The notes beneath the pieces were generated by a model. It saw only the letters and a list, made by a program, of their open reading frames with translations, made no database searches and was not told the DNA's origin. From Pseudomonas pisciculturae (GTDB lineage Bacteria > Pseudomonadota > Gammaproteobacteria > Pseudomonadales > Pseudomonadaceae), in the NCBI RefSeq assembly GCF_015461805.1, contig NZ_JACVZE010000005.1:434001-498000 (forward strand): 64,000 bases of DNA, in the 5' to 3' direction. Both the position numbers and the translations under genes were made by a program. Each line of letters begins with the position of its first letter. The stretch's first letter is position 1. Below are positions 24,784 to 33,427 of this stretch, in pieces.

Positions 24784-27489
24784 TCACTGCCAGCCAAACT
24801 TACGGATATAAAAGCCCTTCACTGCCTGGGTCAGGGCCATGTACGCCAGCAGGATCACCGGCAAAAACACAAAGTACAGCGACGGCAATGCCTGCAATTT
24901 GAAGTAATGCGCCAGCGGCCCCATCGGCAGGAAGACCCCCACCGCCATGATCACCCCCGTCATCACCATCAACGGCATGGCCGCACGGCTTTGCAGGAAC
25001 GGGATCTTCGGGGTGCGGATCATGTGCACGACCAGCGTCTGGGTCAGCAGCCCCACCACAAACCAGCCGGACTGGAACAGCGTCTGGTGGTCAGGGGTAT
25101 TGGCATCAAAGACGTACCACATCAGTGCGAACGTAGTGATGTCAAAGATCGAACTGATCGGCCCGAAGAACAGCATGAAGCGCCCCACCTCCCCCGGCTG
25201 CCAGCGCTGCGGCTTGGCCAGCATCTCGTCGTCGACATTGTCGAACGGGATCGCAATCTGCGAGATGTCATACAGCAGGTTCTGCACCAGCAGGTGCATC
25301 GGCAGCATCGGCAGGAACGGGATAAACGCACTGGCCACCAACACCGAGAACACGTTGCCGAAGTTGGAGCTGGCGGTCATCTTGATGTACTTGAGCATGT
25401 TGGCGAAGGTGCGCCGCCCCTCCAGCACGCCCTCCTCCAGGATCATCAGGCTTTTTTCCAGCAGGATGATATCGGCGGCTTCCTTGGCGATGTCCACCGC
25501 ACTGTCCACCGAGATACCAATGTCAGCGGTACGCAGTGCTGGCGCATCGTTGATGCCATCCCCCATAAAGCCCACCACATGCCCGTTGGCCTTGAGCAAC
25601 CGCACGATGCGCTCCTTGTGGGACGGCGTCAGCTTGGCAAACACGTTGGTGGTTTCCACCGCCTTGGCCAGCTCGGCATCGCTCATGCCCTCGATGTCAT
25701 TGCCCATCAGCAGGCCTTGTTGCTCCAGGCCCACTTCGCGGCAGATCTTGGCGGTGACCAACTCGTTGTCGCCGGTCAGCACTTTGACCGCAACACCGTG
25801 CGCCTTCAGCGCTTTAAGGGCCGGCGCGGTGCTTTCCTTTGGAGGGTCGAGAAAGGCGACGTAGCCGATCAGTGTGAGGTTGTTTTCATCTGCCAGGCTG
25901 TAGGTGTCACGCCCCGGCGCCATCGGTTGCGCCGCCACCGCCACCACACGCAGGCCTTCTTCGTTAAAGGCTGCGGTGACTTGGCGAATGCGCGCCAGCA
26001 GCTCATCGGTGAGCGCCTCGTTGGTGTCGCCATGGCGCACGCTGTTGCACACCGAGAGCACCTCTTCCACCGCGCCCTTGCAGATCAACAGATGGGGCAA
26101 GCCTTCCTGGGCCACCACCACCGACATACGGCGGCGATTGAAGTCGAACGGGACCTCATCGACCTTCTGGAAGGCCGTGCCGACTTTCAGCTCACGGTGA
26201 ACGTCCACATGCTCCAATACGGCCACGTCCAACAGGTTTTTCAGGCCGGTCTGGTAGTAGCTGTTGAGGTAGGCCATTTCCAACACATCGTCAGACTCCT
26301 GGCCCCACACGTCCACATGGCGTGCCAGGAAAATCTTGTCCTGGGTCAGCGTGCCGGTCTTGTCAGTGCACAGCACGTCCATGGCACCGAAGTTCTGGAT
26401 AGCGTCCAGGCGCTTGACGATGACCTTCTTGCGCGACAAAAACACCGCGCCCTTGGCCAGGGTCGATGTGACGATCATCGGCAGCATTTCCGGGGTGAGG
26501 CCCACGGCAATCGACAACGCGAACAGCAACGCTTCGGTCCAGTCACCCTTGGTGAAACCATTGATGAACAGCACCAGCGGAGCCATCACGAACATAAAGC
26601 GGATCAGCAACCAGCTGACTTTGTTGACGCCGTGCTGGAACGAGGTGGTTGCACGGTCAGTGGCGGTGACACGTTGGGCCAGTGCACCGAAATAGGTGCT
26701 GTTGCCGGTGGCCAGAATCACCGCAGTGGCTGCGCCAGACACCACGTTGGTGCCCATGAACAGGATGTTTTCCAGGTCCAGGGGGTTGCGGGTATGGGCG
26801 TCCTGCTGGTGGGCGAATTTTTCCACCGGCATCGATTCGCCCGTCATGGCCGCCTGGCTGACGAACAGGTCTTTGGCGCTGAGCACGCGGCAGTCGGCCG
26901 GGATCATGTCACCGGCCGACAGCACGATCAGGTCACCCGGCACCAGTTGCTTGATCGGCAGTTCAATGCGCTTGGCTACATCCCGACGCAACACGGTCGC
27001 GGTGTTGCTCACCATGGCCTTCAAGGCATCGGCAGCCTTGTTGGACTTGGCTTCCTGCCAGAAGCGCAGCAGGGTCGACAGCACCACCATGGAGAAAATC
27101 ACCGTGGCGGCCTTCATGTCTTCGGTCAGCCAGGAGATCACTGCCAGCAAGGTCAGCAGCAGGTTGAACGGGTTTTTGTAGCAGTGCCACAGGTGCACCC
27201 ACCACGGCAGCGGCTGCTCGTGCTCCACTTCGTTGAGCCCGTGTTGTATGCGCAGGGCGTCGGCTTCTTGCGTATTCAGGCCCTCGGCACAGGTGCCCAG
27301 CGTGCCCAATAATTGGACGGTATGACTGTTGGCCGCCGCCACCAGGGTTTGCGCCAGGGATGGCGGGACTTCACGGCTGACATTGGCGTCGGCCACGGTT
27401 TCAAGCATCGCCAGGCGGCGGAAGTGCCGGGCGATATGCCGGGTCCGCAGGAAGCCGGCGAAGAACTCTTTCAACAGGGTGAGGTTCAT
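24784..27489 (-). CDS. mgtA: Magnesium-translocating P-type ATPase
   Basis: A 901-residue P-type ATPase importing Mg at the inner membrane. It has the actuator motif TGESMPVEK, the phosphorylation site CTDKTGTLT, KVLTGDNELV and MGDGINDAPALR, and ten membrane helices including the C-terminal set. The start is the ATG at 27489 with GGAGT upstream (MNLTLLKEFFAGF); the frame continues to 27612 without family similarity. A large plus-strand open frame (24589-27312) is only its antisense shadow. Expression is probably Mg-dependent; the 5' leader contains three hairpins. Confidence 0.96.
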   Translation of the reverse strand: MNLTLLKEFFAGFLRTRHIARHFRRLAMLETVADANVSREVPPSLAQTLVAAANSHTVQLLGTLGTCAEGLNTQEADALRIQHGLNEVEHEQPLPWWVHLWHCYKNPFNLLLTLLAVISWLTEDMKAATVIFSMVVLSTLLRFWQEAKSNKAADALKAMVSNTATVLRRDVAKRIELPIKQLVPGDLIVLSAGDMIPADCRVLSAKDLFVSQAAMTGESMPVEKFAHQQDAHTRNPLDLENILFMGTNVVSGAATAVILATGNSTYFGALAQRVTATDRATTSFQHGVNKVSWLLIRFMFVMAPLVLFINGFTKGDWTEALLFALSIAVGLTPEMLPMIVTSTLAKGAVFLSRKKVIVKRLDAIQNFGAMDVLCTDKTGTLTQDKIFLARHVDVWGQESDDVLEMAYLNSYYQTGLKNLLDVAVLEHVDVHRELKVGTAFQKVDEVPFDFNRRRMSVVVAQEGLPHLLICKGAVEEVLSVCNSVRHGDTNEALTDELLARIRQVTAAFNEEGLRVVAVAAQPMAPGRDTYSLADENNLTLIGYVAFLDPPKESTAPALKALKAHGVAVKVLTGDNELVTAKICREVGLEQQGLLMGNDIEGMSDAELAKAVETTNVFAKLTPSHKERIVRLLKANGHVVGFMGDGINDAPALRTADIGISVDSAVDIAKEAADIILLEKSLMILEEGVLEGRRTFANMLKYIKMTASSNFGNVFSVLVASAFIPFLPMLPMHLLVQNLLYDISQIAIPFDNVDDEMLAKPQRWQPGEVGRFMLFFGPISSIFDITTFALMWYVFDANTPDHQTLFQSGWFVVGLLTQTLVVHMIRTPKIPFLQSRAAMPLMVMTGVIMAVGVFLPMGPLAHYFKLQALPSLYFVFLPVILLAYMALTQAVKGFYIRKFGWQ

Positions 27490-27773
27490 GATTGTTACTC
27501 CTGCGCGAGGAAAAAACCGTCGTGCAGGTACCGCCCGTCCGTACCGCGCCCGTTCTACAGGCACGGCAAGACAGGGCCCGCCCACCGCAAAAGGCAGGCG
27601 CGTCCGTAGCATCCTGGGGTTACCCAGGTGCTGGTCAGCGTCGATGAGAGGGATTCAGGCAGGCGCCTGGACTGGCTGCTGCCGGGATGCCGCTTCTCGC
27701 TTTAGTGGCGAGACAACGGCATCGAAAGAATGCGCGTTACCTTGCCAAGTATGTGCCGGTTATCAGAACCGGC
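27490..27773 (-). promoter_or_regulatory. Structured 5' leader of mgtA
   Basis: No gene is seen here. Three perfect hairpins precede mgtA: CCTGGG/CCCAGG with a GTTA loop (27613-27628); a two-tier stem GATGCCG/CGGCATC enclosing TCTCGC/GCGAGA (27686-27723); and GCCGGTT/AACCGGC (27755-27773). Long structured leaders control mgtA in enterobacteria through Mg, proline or a riboswitch, but this sequence does not match a motif I recognise. Confidence 0.45.
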
Positions 27774-27946
27774 CGACTACTGTCACTCGAACAAGTACCC
27801 ACTGAGGGTCTCCGCTATTGATGAAAACGCGCGAAGCTTACGCCCCGGTGATAGGAGAGTAAACCGTAGGAAAGCATCCCAATGGGGAATAAGAGGATTC
27901 TTCAGGATGGGTTCAGGTACACATTCCCCCGGGCCGCCGCGCAGCA

Positions 27947-28038
27947 AAATGTGGGAGCGGGCTTGCTCGCGAAGGCGGTGTATCAGTCAATGAATGCTCT
28001 GACTGACACACCGCCTTCGCGAGCAAGCCCGCACACTT
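27947..28038. repeat. REPIN element
   Basis: GTGGGAGCGGGCTTGCTCGC followed by GAAGGCGGTG on the left and CACCGCCTTCGCGAGCAAGC followed by CCGCACAC on the right are inverted arms around a spacer with GTGTATCAGTCAATG. This is the usual Pseudomonas REP doublet, which forms a long cruciform and is mobilised by RAYT transposases. It sits between mgtA and the GNAT gene. Confidence 0.85.
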
Positions 28039-28058
28039 TGGATGGCGTACATACATTG

Positions 28059-28649
28059 CTACGGTAAAACTGGCCGATCTCGTGGCACCAAGCCCAAGTA
28101 ATCCTCAACCTGCCCACCTGACAACGCCTTGACCTGAATCGACACCCGGTTCACCTGCCGACCCATGGTGATGCCCTCCCGCGTACGCACCTGCACATAC
28201 CCAAGCTTGGGCCAAAAACGCTCGGCCTTGGCATTGCCGATAACCACCGTCAGCCGCAACCATTGCGCGCCACTCTCGGCGGCCCAGGTTTCAAGGCTCG
28301 CATGCAGTTGTTGCGCCAGCCCCGAACCCTGCAAACGCGAGTCGACCAGCAGCAAACCGATATGCCAAACGCCGACGGCCAACAGGTCTGCTGCAATGTT
28401 CACCACTGCGACCAATTGGCCATGCGCATCGCGATAACCTAGCCAATACAGGCGGCGGCACTGCCACCCCGGCGGCAACTGGCCCAGCAGTTCATCACGC
28501 GCTTCGTTGGGCGTGGCCGGCTCGCCGTTCACAGCGATGAAATACTCCGGCGCCCGTTCAAAAAACTGCTGCAACTCGACTTCATCGCGATCAAGCAACT
28601 CAACCACACGAATGCCTTCTACGGCGCAATCAGGCAACGACACGATCAA
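28059..28649 (-). CDS. GNAT-family N-acetyltransferase
   Basis: A 196-residue acetyltransferase. The core strand IGLLLVDSRLQGSGLAQQLH carries the acetyl-CoA loop (variant Q-G-S-G-L-A), and LRLTVVIGNAKAERFWPKLG is the closing strand and helix. The substrate is unknown. Its ATG overlaps the stop of the FKBP-type isomerase gene (ATGA), so the two are translated together. Confidence 0.88.
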   Translation of the reverse strand: MIVSLPDCAVEGIRVVELLDRDEVELQQFFERAPEYFIAVNGEPATPNEARDELLGQLPPGWQCRRLYWLGYRDAHGQLVAVVNIAADLLAVGVWHIGLLLVDSRLQGSGLAQQLHASLETWAAESGAQWLRLTVVIGNAKAERFWPKLGYVQVRTREGITMGRQVNRVSIQVKALSGGQVEDYLGLVPRDRPVLP

Positions 28650-28990
28650 TCATCCCGCGTCAGCACTTCCAACAACTCAATCTCAAAACGCAGATTGCTG
28701 TTGGGCTTGATATGCGCGCCCATCGACCGCTCGCCATAGGCCAGATGCGCCGGCACAAATAGCGTACGCACACCGCCGACCTGCATGCCCATCAGGCCCT
28801 GGTCCCAGCCCTTGATAACGCGGCCCGTGCCGATCACACATTGAAACGGCTTGCCCCGCTCCCAAGAGGAGTCGAACACCGTGCCATCTTCCAGGGTGCC
28901 GGTGTATTGAGTGGTGATAAGAGCGCCCTTGACCACGGCTTTACCGTCGCCCAGGCGGTTGTCGGTGATCTGGAGTTCGTTGTCGTTCAT
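28646..28990 (-). CDS. FKBP-type peptidyl-prolyl cis-trans isomerase
   Basis: A 114-residue single FKBP domain. Conserved elements are YTGTLEDGTVFDSSWERGKP, IGTGRVIKGWDQGLMGMQVG, LFVPAHLAYGER and the terminal FEIELLEV. Such small FKBPs (FklB/SlyD-like core without the metal tail) speed proline isomerisation in the cytoplasm. The ATG at 28990 (MNDNELQ) is preferred; the longer frame to 29056 has no family support. The stop overlaps the start of the GNAT gene. Confidence 0.92.
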   Translation of the reverse strand: MNDNELQITDNRLGDGKAVVKGALITTQYTGTLEDGTVFDSSWERGKPFQCVIGTGRVIKGWDQGLMGMQVGGVRTLFVPAHLAYGERSMGAHIKPNSNLRFEIELLEVLTRDD

Positions 28991-29156
28991 GGGGGGTCTC
29001 GTGGAATGCGCAAAGGCTGGGGTTTTCCCAGAATCGAAGGGGTTTGGCAAGTGCACCAGCGCCTGTACTCCATACGCACCCCGTGAGCAGGCAATTTCTC
29101 TGCACTATCCTTACCCCAAAGTGTCGTACTCCCATGCGCCCACACCCGGAGACTTT

Positions 29157-30647
29157 ATGACCCAAGACGTCCTTGCCAAGGAAACCAACCGCCGCCAATT
29201 GCAGCAGATCATCTCCGGGCTCTCCGACGGCGTGATGCTGGCCGAGGTTGATCAAACAATCCTGTGGGCCAATGAGGCCGCGCTGGCCATGCATGGCGTG
29301 GGTGAAGTGACGGAGCTGGGGGCCAATGGGCCGCAATACGCCGAACGTTTCGGCCTGCGTTATCGCAATAACCATCCGGTATTACCGGAAAACTACCCCC
29401 TGGCCCGTGCGGCACTGGGAGACGAGTTCAGCGATGTGGTGGTGGAAGTCACCCCCGTCGCTGATCAAGATAGAACCTGGGTCCACCGCCTGCGCAGCCT
29501 GGTCATCACCGACGCCAAGGGTGAGCCGGAGCTGCTGGTGTTGATCCTCAGCGACGCCACCGAATGGGCCAGCGCCGAGCAACGCTTCGAGAAAACCTTC
29601 AATGCCAACCCCGCGCCCGCCGTGATCTGTCGCTTGAGCGACTTGCGCTACATCAAGGTCAACCAGGGCTTTTTGGAGATGACCGGCTACAACCGCGACC
29701 AGGTCATCGGCAAGTCCGTCTATGAGCTGGATGTGCTGGAACAGGCCGAGCGCAAAGACCTGGCCATCCAGCGCTTGGGCGAAGGCGCGACCATCCCGCA
29801 GATGCAGGCCGAGCTGCGGCTGCCCGCCGGTGGCAGCAAACTGGTGATCGTTGCCGGCCAGCCGTTGGACATGAACGAAGAAGACTGCATGCTCTTCTCC
29901 TTCATGGACCTGGAGCCGCGGCGCAAAGCGGAAATTGCCCTGCGCCAGAGTGAAGAGCGCTTTGCCAAGTCGTTCCGCCTCACGCCTGTGCCCACCCTGG
30001 TGTGCAGCGCCGATAATCGCCAAGTGGTGGACGTCAACGAAGCCTTTATGAACATCACGGGCTACATCAGCGAAGAATTGATCGGTAAATCCATCGAAGA
30101 CATCGACTTTATCGACAGCCCCCAGGTGGGCGCAAAGCTGTTCGCAAGCCTGGAAAAAGCCGGCAACCTCGACGGCCAAGACCTCAAAGTACGCAAAAAA
30201 GGTAACGAGGTGATCGACTGCGTAGTCTCTGCCGACACCGTGATCATCGAGGATGTGCCGTGCTACCTGCTGGTGATGATGAACATCACCGAACGCAAAC
30301 GCTCGGAGCTGGAGTTGGTCGCGGCCATCGAGGAAGTGATGCAGGACGCCTCCTGGTTCAGCCAGACCCTGATCGAGAAACTGGCCAACGCCAAGAGCGT
30401 CAACAGCCCCAATGCGCCCAACATCGCGTTCACCGACCTTACCGCGCGCGAACGCGATGTACTCGGGCTGATTTGCGAAGGCTTGGCCGACAAAGAGATC
30501 GCCTCGCGCCTCAAACTGGCGCCCAATACGGTGCGCAACCATGTGGCCACGGTGTATTCCAAGCTGGGCGTGCACAGCCGCAGCTCGGCCATCGTCTGGG
30601 CCCGTGAACGCGGGTTATTTGCCGGAGAACTGCGGCTTAGAAAGTAA
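29157..30647 (+). CDS. Multi-PAS LuxR-family transcriptional regulator
   Basis: A 496-residue soluble regulator with three PAS-like domains (about residues 15-130, 145-260 and 270-390; repeats of the GYNRDQVIGKS / GYISEELIGKS motif) and a C-terminal LuxR-type helix-turn-helix (LTARERDVLGLICEGLADKE, APNTVRNHVATVYSKL, about 430-490). PAS domains usually sense redox, light, oxygen or a small ligand. No histidine kinase or receiver domain is present, so sensing and DNA binding are on one chain. The start is ATG 29157 with GGAG upstream. Confidence 0.9.
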   Translation: MTQDVLAKETNRRQLQQIISGLSDGVMLAEVDQTILWANEAALAMHGVGEVTELGANGPQYAERFGLRYRNNHPVLPENYPLARAALGDEFSDVVVEVTPVADQDRTWVHRLRSLVITDAKGEPELLVLILSDATEWASAEQRFEKTFNANPAPAVICRLSDLRYIKVNQGFLEMTGYNRDQVIGKSVYELDVLEQAERKDLAIQRLGEGATIPQMQAELRLPAGGSKLVIVAGQPLDMNEEDCMLFSFMDLEPRRKAEIALRQSEERFAKSFRLTPVPTLVCSADNRQVVDVNEAFMNITGYISEELIGKSIEDIDFIDSPQVGAKLFASLEKAGNLDGQDLKVRKKGNEVIDCVVSADTVIIEDVPCYLLVMMNITERKRSELELVAAIEEVMQDASWFSQTLIEKLANAKSVNSPNAPNIAFTDLTARERDVLGLICEGLADKEIASRLKLAPNTVRNHVATVYSKLGVHSRSSAIVWARERGLFAGELRLRK

Positions 30648-30756
30648 GCCAGGAAAGTGCAAATGCACTAGTGCGACTAGTGCGAATTCGCCTTATGGCG
30701 CCAGGGGCCAGTCCTTAACCTTCAAGGGTCGAAACTTATGCCTTGAAGGAACTCGC

Positions 30757-31029
30757 ATGTTTACCCTCTCGCAACTGCGAAACTGCATCGAAGAAGGCCT
30801 GTCGCCGCTGACGTGTGAGTTTACCCTGTGCCGGGACGCGTCCTTGACCCTCAAGGTCTTCGACGCGCAAACCGGCCGGGTAGACCTGGTCGTCACGGGG
30901 ATCAGCACCAACCGGCTGCAGACCCCGCAAGAAGTGCAAACGATGGTGGAAGAGTTGCGCTACGAACTGCAAAGCAACAATGTCGGCAAGCTCACGCTCG
31001 ATGACTGGCCTTCAGCGACGCCCCAATAA
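30757..31029 (+). CDS. DUF1652-family small protein
   Basis: A 90-residue protein (MFTLSQLRNCIEEGLSPLTC, then VFDAQTGRVDLVVTGI) that fits the Pseudomonas-restricted DUF1652 family, of unknown function. AAGGAA lies upstream of the ATG. Its last 38 bp overlap, tail to tail, the end of the MFS gene on the other strand. Confidence 0.8.
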   Translation: MFTLSQLRNCIEEGLSPLTCEFTLCRDASLTLKVFDAQTGRVDLVVTGISTNRLQTPQEVQTMVEELRYELQSNNVGKLTLDDWPSATPQ

Positions 31030-32185
31030 AATAGAACACCCCGCCCCCAACAATAAACGCCCCCAGCATGTAAAACATGTAGTGGGCCGGCAGGCTGGCC
31101 AACACCAGCCCACACAGCACCGGCCCCAGGGCGGCGCCGAGATTGGACAGGTTTTGCGCACCGTAATACATGCCCCGCAAGTGGTCTGGGGCAATTCGGT
31201 CGATAAACATGTACTCGGCCGGAAACACCACAATCTCCCCCACCGTAAACACCGCCATCGCCAGCACCCACCACAGCACGCTGGTAGACAAGGCAAAGCC
31301 AATCAACCCAAGCATGAACATGCTCAAGCCAAAGATCAGCCACTGGCTCAGGTAGCGGTGGGAAATGCGGCGACCGATCACGTATTGCAAGGCAATCACC
31401 AACACGGCGTTGGTGGTGAGCACCGCATTGATGACGGTGTACGTGTATTCATTGCTCGTGGTGGTCACCAGGTACTGCGACAGGTAGGCCGTGAATTGGC
31501 CGAACACCACCGCACTGAGCAAGCCGCCAATCGTGAAGCACACCAAGCGATGATCCCGCAGCAGCACACGCCCCACTGCAAGAAAGGAAACGGGTTTTTG
31601 CGTGGCATCCACAGTAGTCAGCGAGCGGTCGCCCCAGCGCCAGTACAGCAAGAAAAATCCCGCCCCCAACAGCGCCGACAGCATAAACGGCAAGCTGATA
31701 TCCAGCCTGGCAATCATCGCTCCAAAAAACGGCCCGACGGCATAGCCGATATTGGTCAGGGTGTACTTGATGGAAAACACTTCACTGCGCGCCTCTTCAG
31801 ACAGCAGGCTGGCAAAGCCGGCTTTGACCGCAATATCGATGACCGCGTAGGCGAGGTTGATCAGGATCAGGCAGCTGTAGAACGCCCAGATATTCTGCGC
31901 CAGCACCGTGCCGATAAAGCCCAGCACAAACACCACACTCAAGCCGAGCAACAGCCGATAACTGTTGATGCGATCGACCAGAAAGCCGCCGTACACACTG
32001 AGCAATGAGCCCACGATCAACGAACTGCCAATCACCAGGCCCACCTGAGTAATGTCCAGGGCAAAGTGGCTGGTGAGGTAGATCACGAGGTAGGGAAAGG
32101 TGATGGCCTTGGCCAGCGTCAGCATCAACGTGGCGCACAGCAACAGGTTAACGGTGCGGGGGTAATTTCTTATTGTGGCAAGCAT
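30992..32185 (-). CDS. MFS transporter, MdtH-like
   Basis: A 397-residue protein with 12 hydrophobic segments. The start LLLCATLMLTLAKAITFPYL, then SVYGGFLVDRINSYRLL (A-like loop) and NIGYAVGPFFGAMIA, fit the MdtH/YceL branch of drug:proton antiporters. Substrate unknown. It has its own promoter region between 32185 and the RcnB-like gene. Confidence 0.87.
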   Translation of the reverse strand: MLATIRNYPRTVNLLLCATLMLTLAKAITFPYLVIYLTSHFALDITQVGLVIGSSLIVGSLLSVYGGFLVDRINSYRLLLGLSVVFVLGFIGTVLAQNIWAFYSCLILINLAYAVIDIAVKAGFASLLSEEARSEVFSIKYTLTNIGYAVGPFFGAMIARLDISLPFMLSALLGAGFFLLYWRWGDRSLTTVDATQKPVSFLAVGRVLLRDHRLVCFTIGGLLSAVVFGQFTAYLSQYLVTTTSNEYTYTVINAVLTTNAVLVIALQYVIGRRISHRYLSQWLIFGLSMFMLGLIGFALSTSVLWWVLAMAVFTVGEIVVFPAEYMFIDRIAPDHLRGMYYGAQNLSNLGAALGPVLCGLVLASLPAHYMFYMLGAFIVGGGVFYFIGASLKASHRA

Positions 32186-32262
32186 CCTGCTCTCTTTTTT
32201 AAGGTAACGCGGCCCTTTTATAGCCGGCTACCTTAACCCAGGAGCAGGGGCAAAATACAAGG

Positions 32263-32571
32263 TCATTTCTTGACGGGCGTAATCTCGAGAATCGTGCCGT
32301 TGGTGGTCTTGAGCAACACGAATTTATCGCCTACCCGTGCCCATTGGCTTTCGTCCTCCGGCTGCTTGAGGCCACGTTTTTTCCAGTCGCTGACGGCTGA
32401 CTCCTTGCGCATCAAAATGTCCGGCGCACGGTCGCCTTCTTTCAAGTCACGGGTGTTGATGTTGGAAGGCTGCACGGTTTCTTGCGGGGTATCACCGGCC
32501 TGCACGACAAAGCTGGCAGTGGACAGGCTGGTGGCGACCAACAGACAGGCGATCAGGGGTTTGGCTTTCAT
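32263..32571 (-). CDS. RcnB-family periplasmic protein
   Basis: A 102-residue exported protein: signal peptide MKAKPLIACLLVATSLSTAS (cleavage after about VQA), then a domain ending QWARVGDKFVLLKTTNGTIL, typical of RcnB-like proteins. RcnB in E. coli modulates Ni/Co export, but pseudomonad members are often of unknown role and no metal exporter is nearby here. Confidence 0.7.
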   Translation of the reverse strand: MKAKPLIACLLVATSLSTASFVVQAGDTPQETVQPSNINTRDLKEGDRAPDILMRKESAVSDWKKRGLKQPEDESQWARVGDKFVLLKTTNGTILEITPVKK

Positions 32572-32643
32572 GGGTGCTCCTTCAATAAATAGTGCTCACC
32601 CAAGTTCGGACCGCTGGCGCACGCAATCATTCAACCCAATACC

Positions 32644-32775
32644 TGTGGCGAGGGAGCTTGCTCCCGCTGGGCTGCGCAGCAGCCCCAAAAAGCCCCACCC
32701 TGATCTACCTGAACCACCCCGCTGCCTGAGTTGGGGCCGCTTCGCGGCCCAGCGGGAGCAAGCTCCCTCGCCACA
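32644..32775. repeat. REPIN-like inverted repeat, GGGAGCTTGCTCCC type
   Basis: GTGGCGAGGGAGCTTGCTCC (from 32645) and its inverse ending CAAGCTCCCTCGCCAC (to 32774) enclose CGCTGGGCTGCGCAGCAGCCCC and GGGGCCGCTTCGCGGCCC. It is a different REP subtype from the others in this window. Intergenic. Confidence 0.8.
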
Positions 32776-32810
32776 GGGGATCTACCAACCTGGAGGGGCT
32801 CATTGCCATC

Positions 32811-32846
32811 GTGAAATAATTCATGTAATTTTTCATGAAATTATTC
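32811..32846. promoter_or_regulatory. Candidate autoregulatory operator of the XRE-cupin gene
   Basis: GAAATAATTCATG (32813-32825) and CATGAAATTATTC (32834-32846) form an imperfect inverted repeat (10 of 13 positions) in AT-rich DNA, directly before the chosen start at 32859. A further TTTCATGA copy spans the start codon. Confidence 0.4.
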
Positions 32847-32858
32847 GATATATATTTC

Positions 32859-33416
32859 ATGACCCCACAAGAAGAACTCGCCACCCTCGCCGCCCTGATC
32901 CACGACCTGCGCAAGCACAAGAAGCTCACCCTCGCCCAGCTCGCGCAAAAAATCGAGCGCTCAGTGGGCTTCCTGTCCCAGGTCGAACGCGGGTTGTCGC
33001 GCCCGACCGTAGCGGACTTGACCGCCATCAGCCACGCCCTAGACGTGCCTACCACCTATTTCTACAGCCAGCCCAAACCCAAAGCGGTGAGCTGGATCAC
33101 CCGCCCCAACGAACGGCGCACGGTGTATTACGCCAACGGCATCACCGACATTCTCGTCTCGCCCAGCATGAACGGCGCCTTCTCGATGCTCGACAGCCTG
33201 TTGGCCCCCGGCGCCAACAGCGGTGAGCAGACCATGAGCGACCGTGCCGAGCAGGCCGGTTTTGTACTGGAAGGCGAGCTGACGCTGTGGGTGGAGGGTG
33301 AAGCCGATTCAGTCACCCTCCTCGCAGGCGACAGTTTCCACCTGGCCAGCTTCGCCCATTGCCGCTACGCCAACCTGACCGACCTGCCCGCCCGCGTGCT
33401 GTGGGTTTACAACTAG
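32859..33416 (+). CDS. XRE-cupin transcriptional regulator, PuuR-like
   Basis: A 185-residue regulator: Cro/CI helix-turn-helix (LTLAQLAQKIERSVGFLSQV, about 21-75) and a C-terminal cupin sensor domain (about 110-180, VLEGELTLWVEGEA). PuuR and relatives repress polyamine or amino-acid catabolic genes and respond to a small ligand bound in the cupin. The next gene, 11 bp downstream, is a PuuA-like ligase, which supports this. The start MTPQEE is preferred because an upstream ATG (32835) lies inside a probable operator; neither has a clear ribosome-binding site. Confidence 0.88.
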   Translation: MTPQEELATLAALIHDLRKHKKLTLAQLAQKIERSVGFLSQVERGLSRPTVADLTAISHALDVPTTYFYSQPKPKAVSWITRPNERRTVYYANGITDILVSPSMNGAFSMLDSLLAPGANSGEQTMSDRAEQAGFVLEGELTLWVEGEADSVTLLAGDSFHLASFAHCRYANLTDLPARVLWVYN

Positions 33417-33427
33417 GAGTTGCACCC

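Noticed and set aside
24589..27312. 907-codon open frame on the plus strand
   Set aside because: It is the antisense of mgtA, whose P-type ATPase motifs are complete. The frame is His/Gln/Arg-rich with no domain and no ribosome-binding site.
27947..28038. Possible CRISPR repeat or transposon end
   Set aside because: It is one inverted pair rather than a spaced array of direct repeats, with no cas genes or transposase. It fits a REPIN.
29382..30575. 397-codon minus-strand frame
   Set aside because: It is a shadow of the PAS-LuxR regulator, with low-complexity His/Gln/Val composition.
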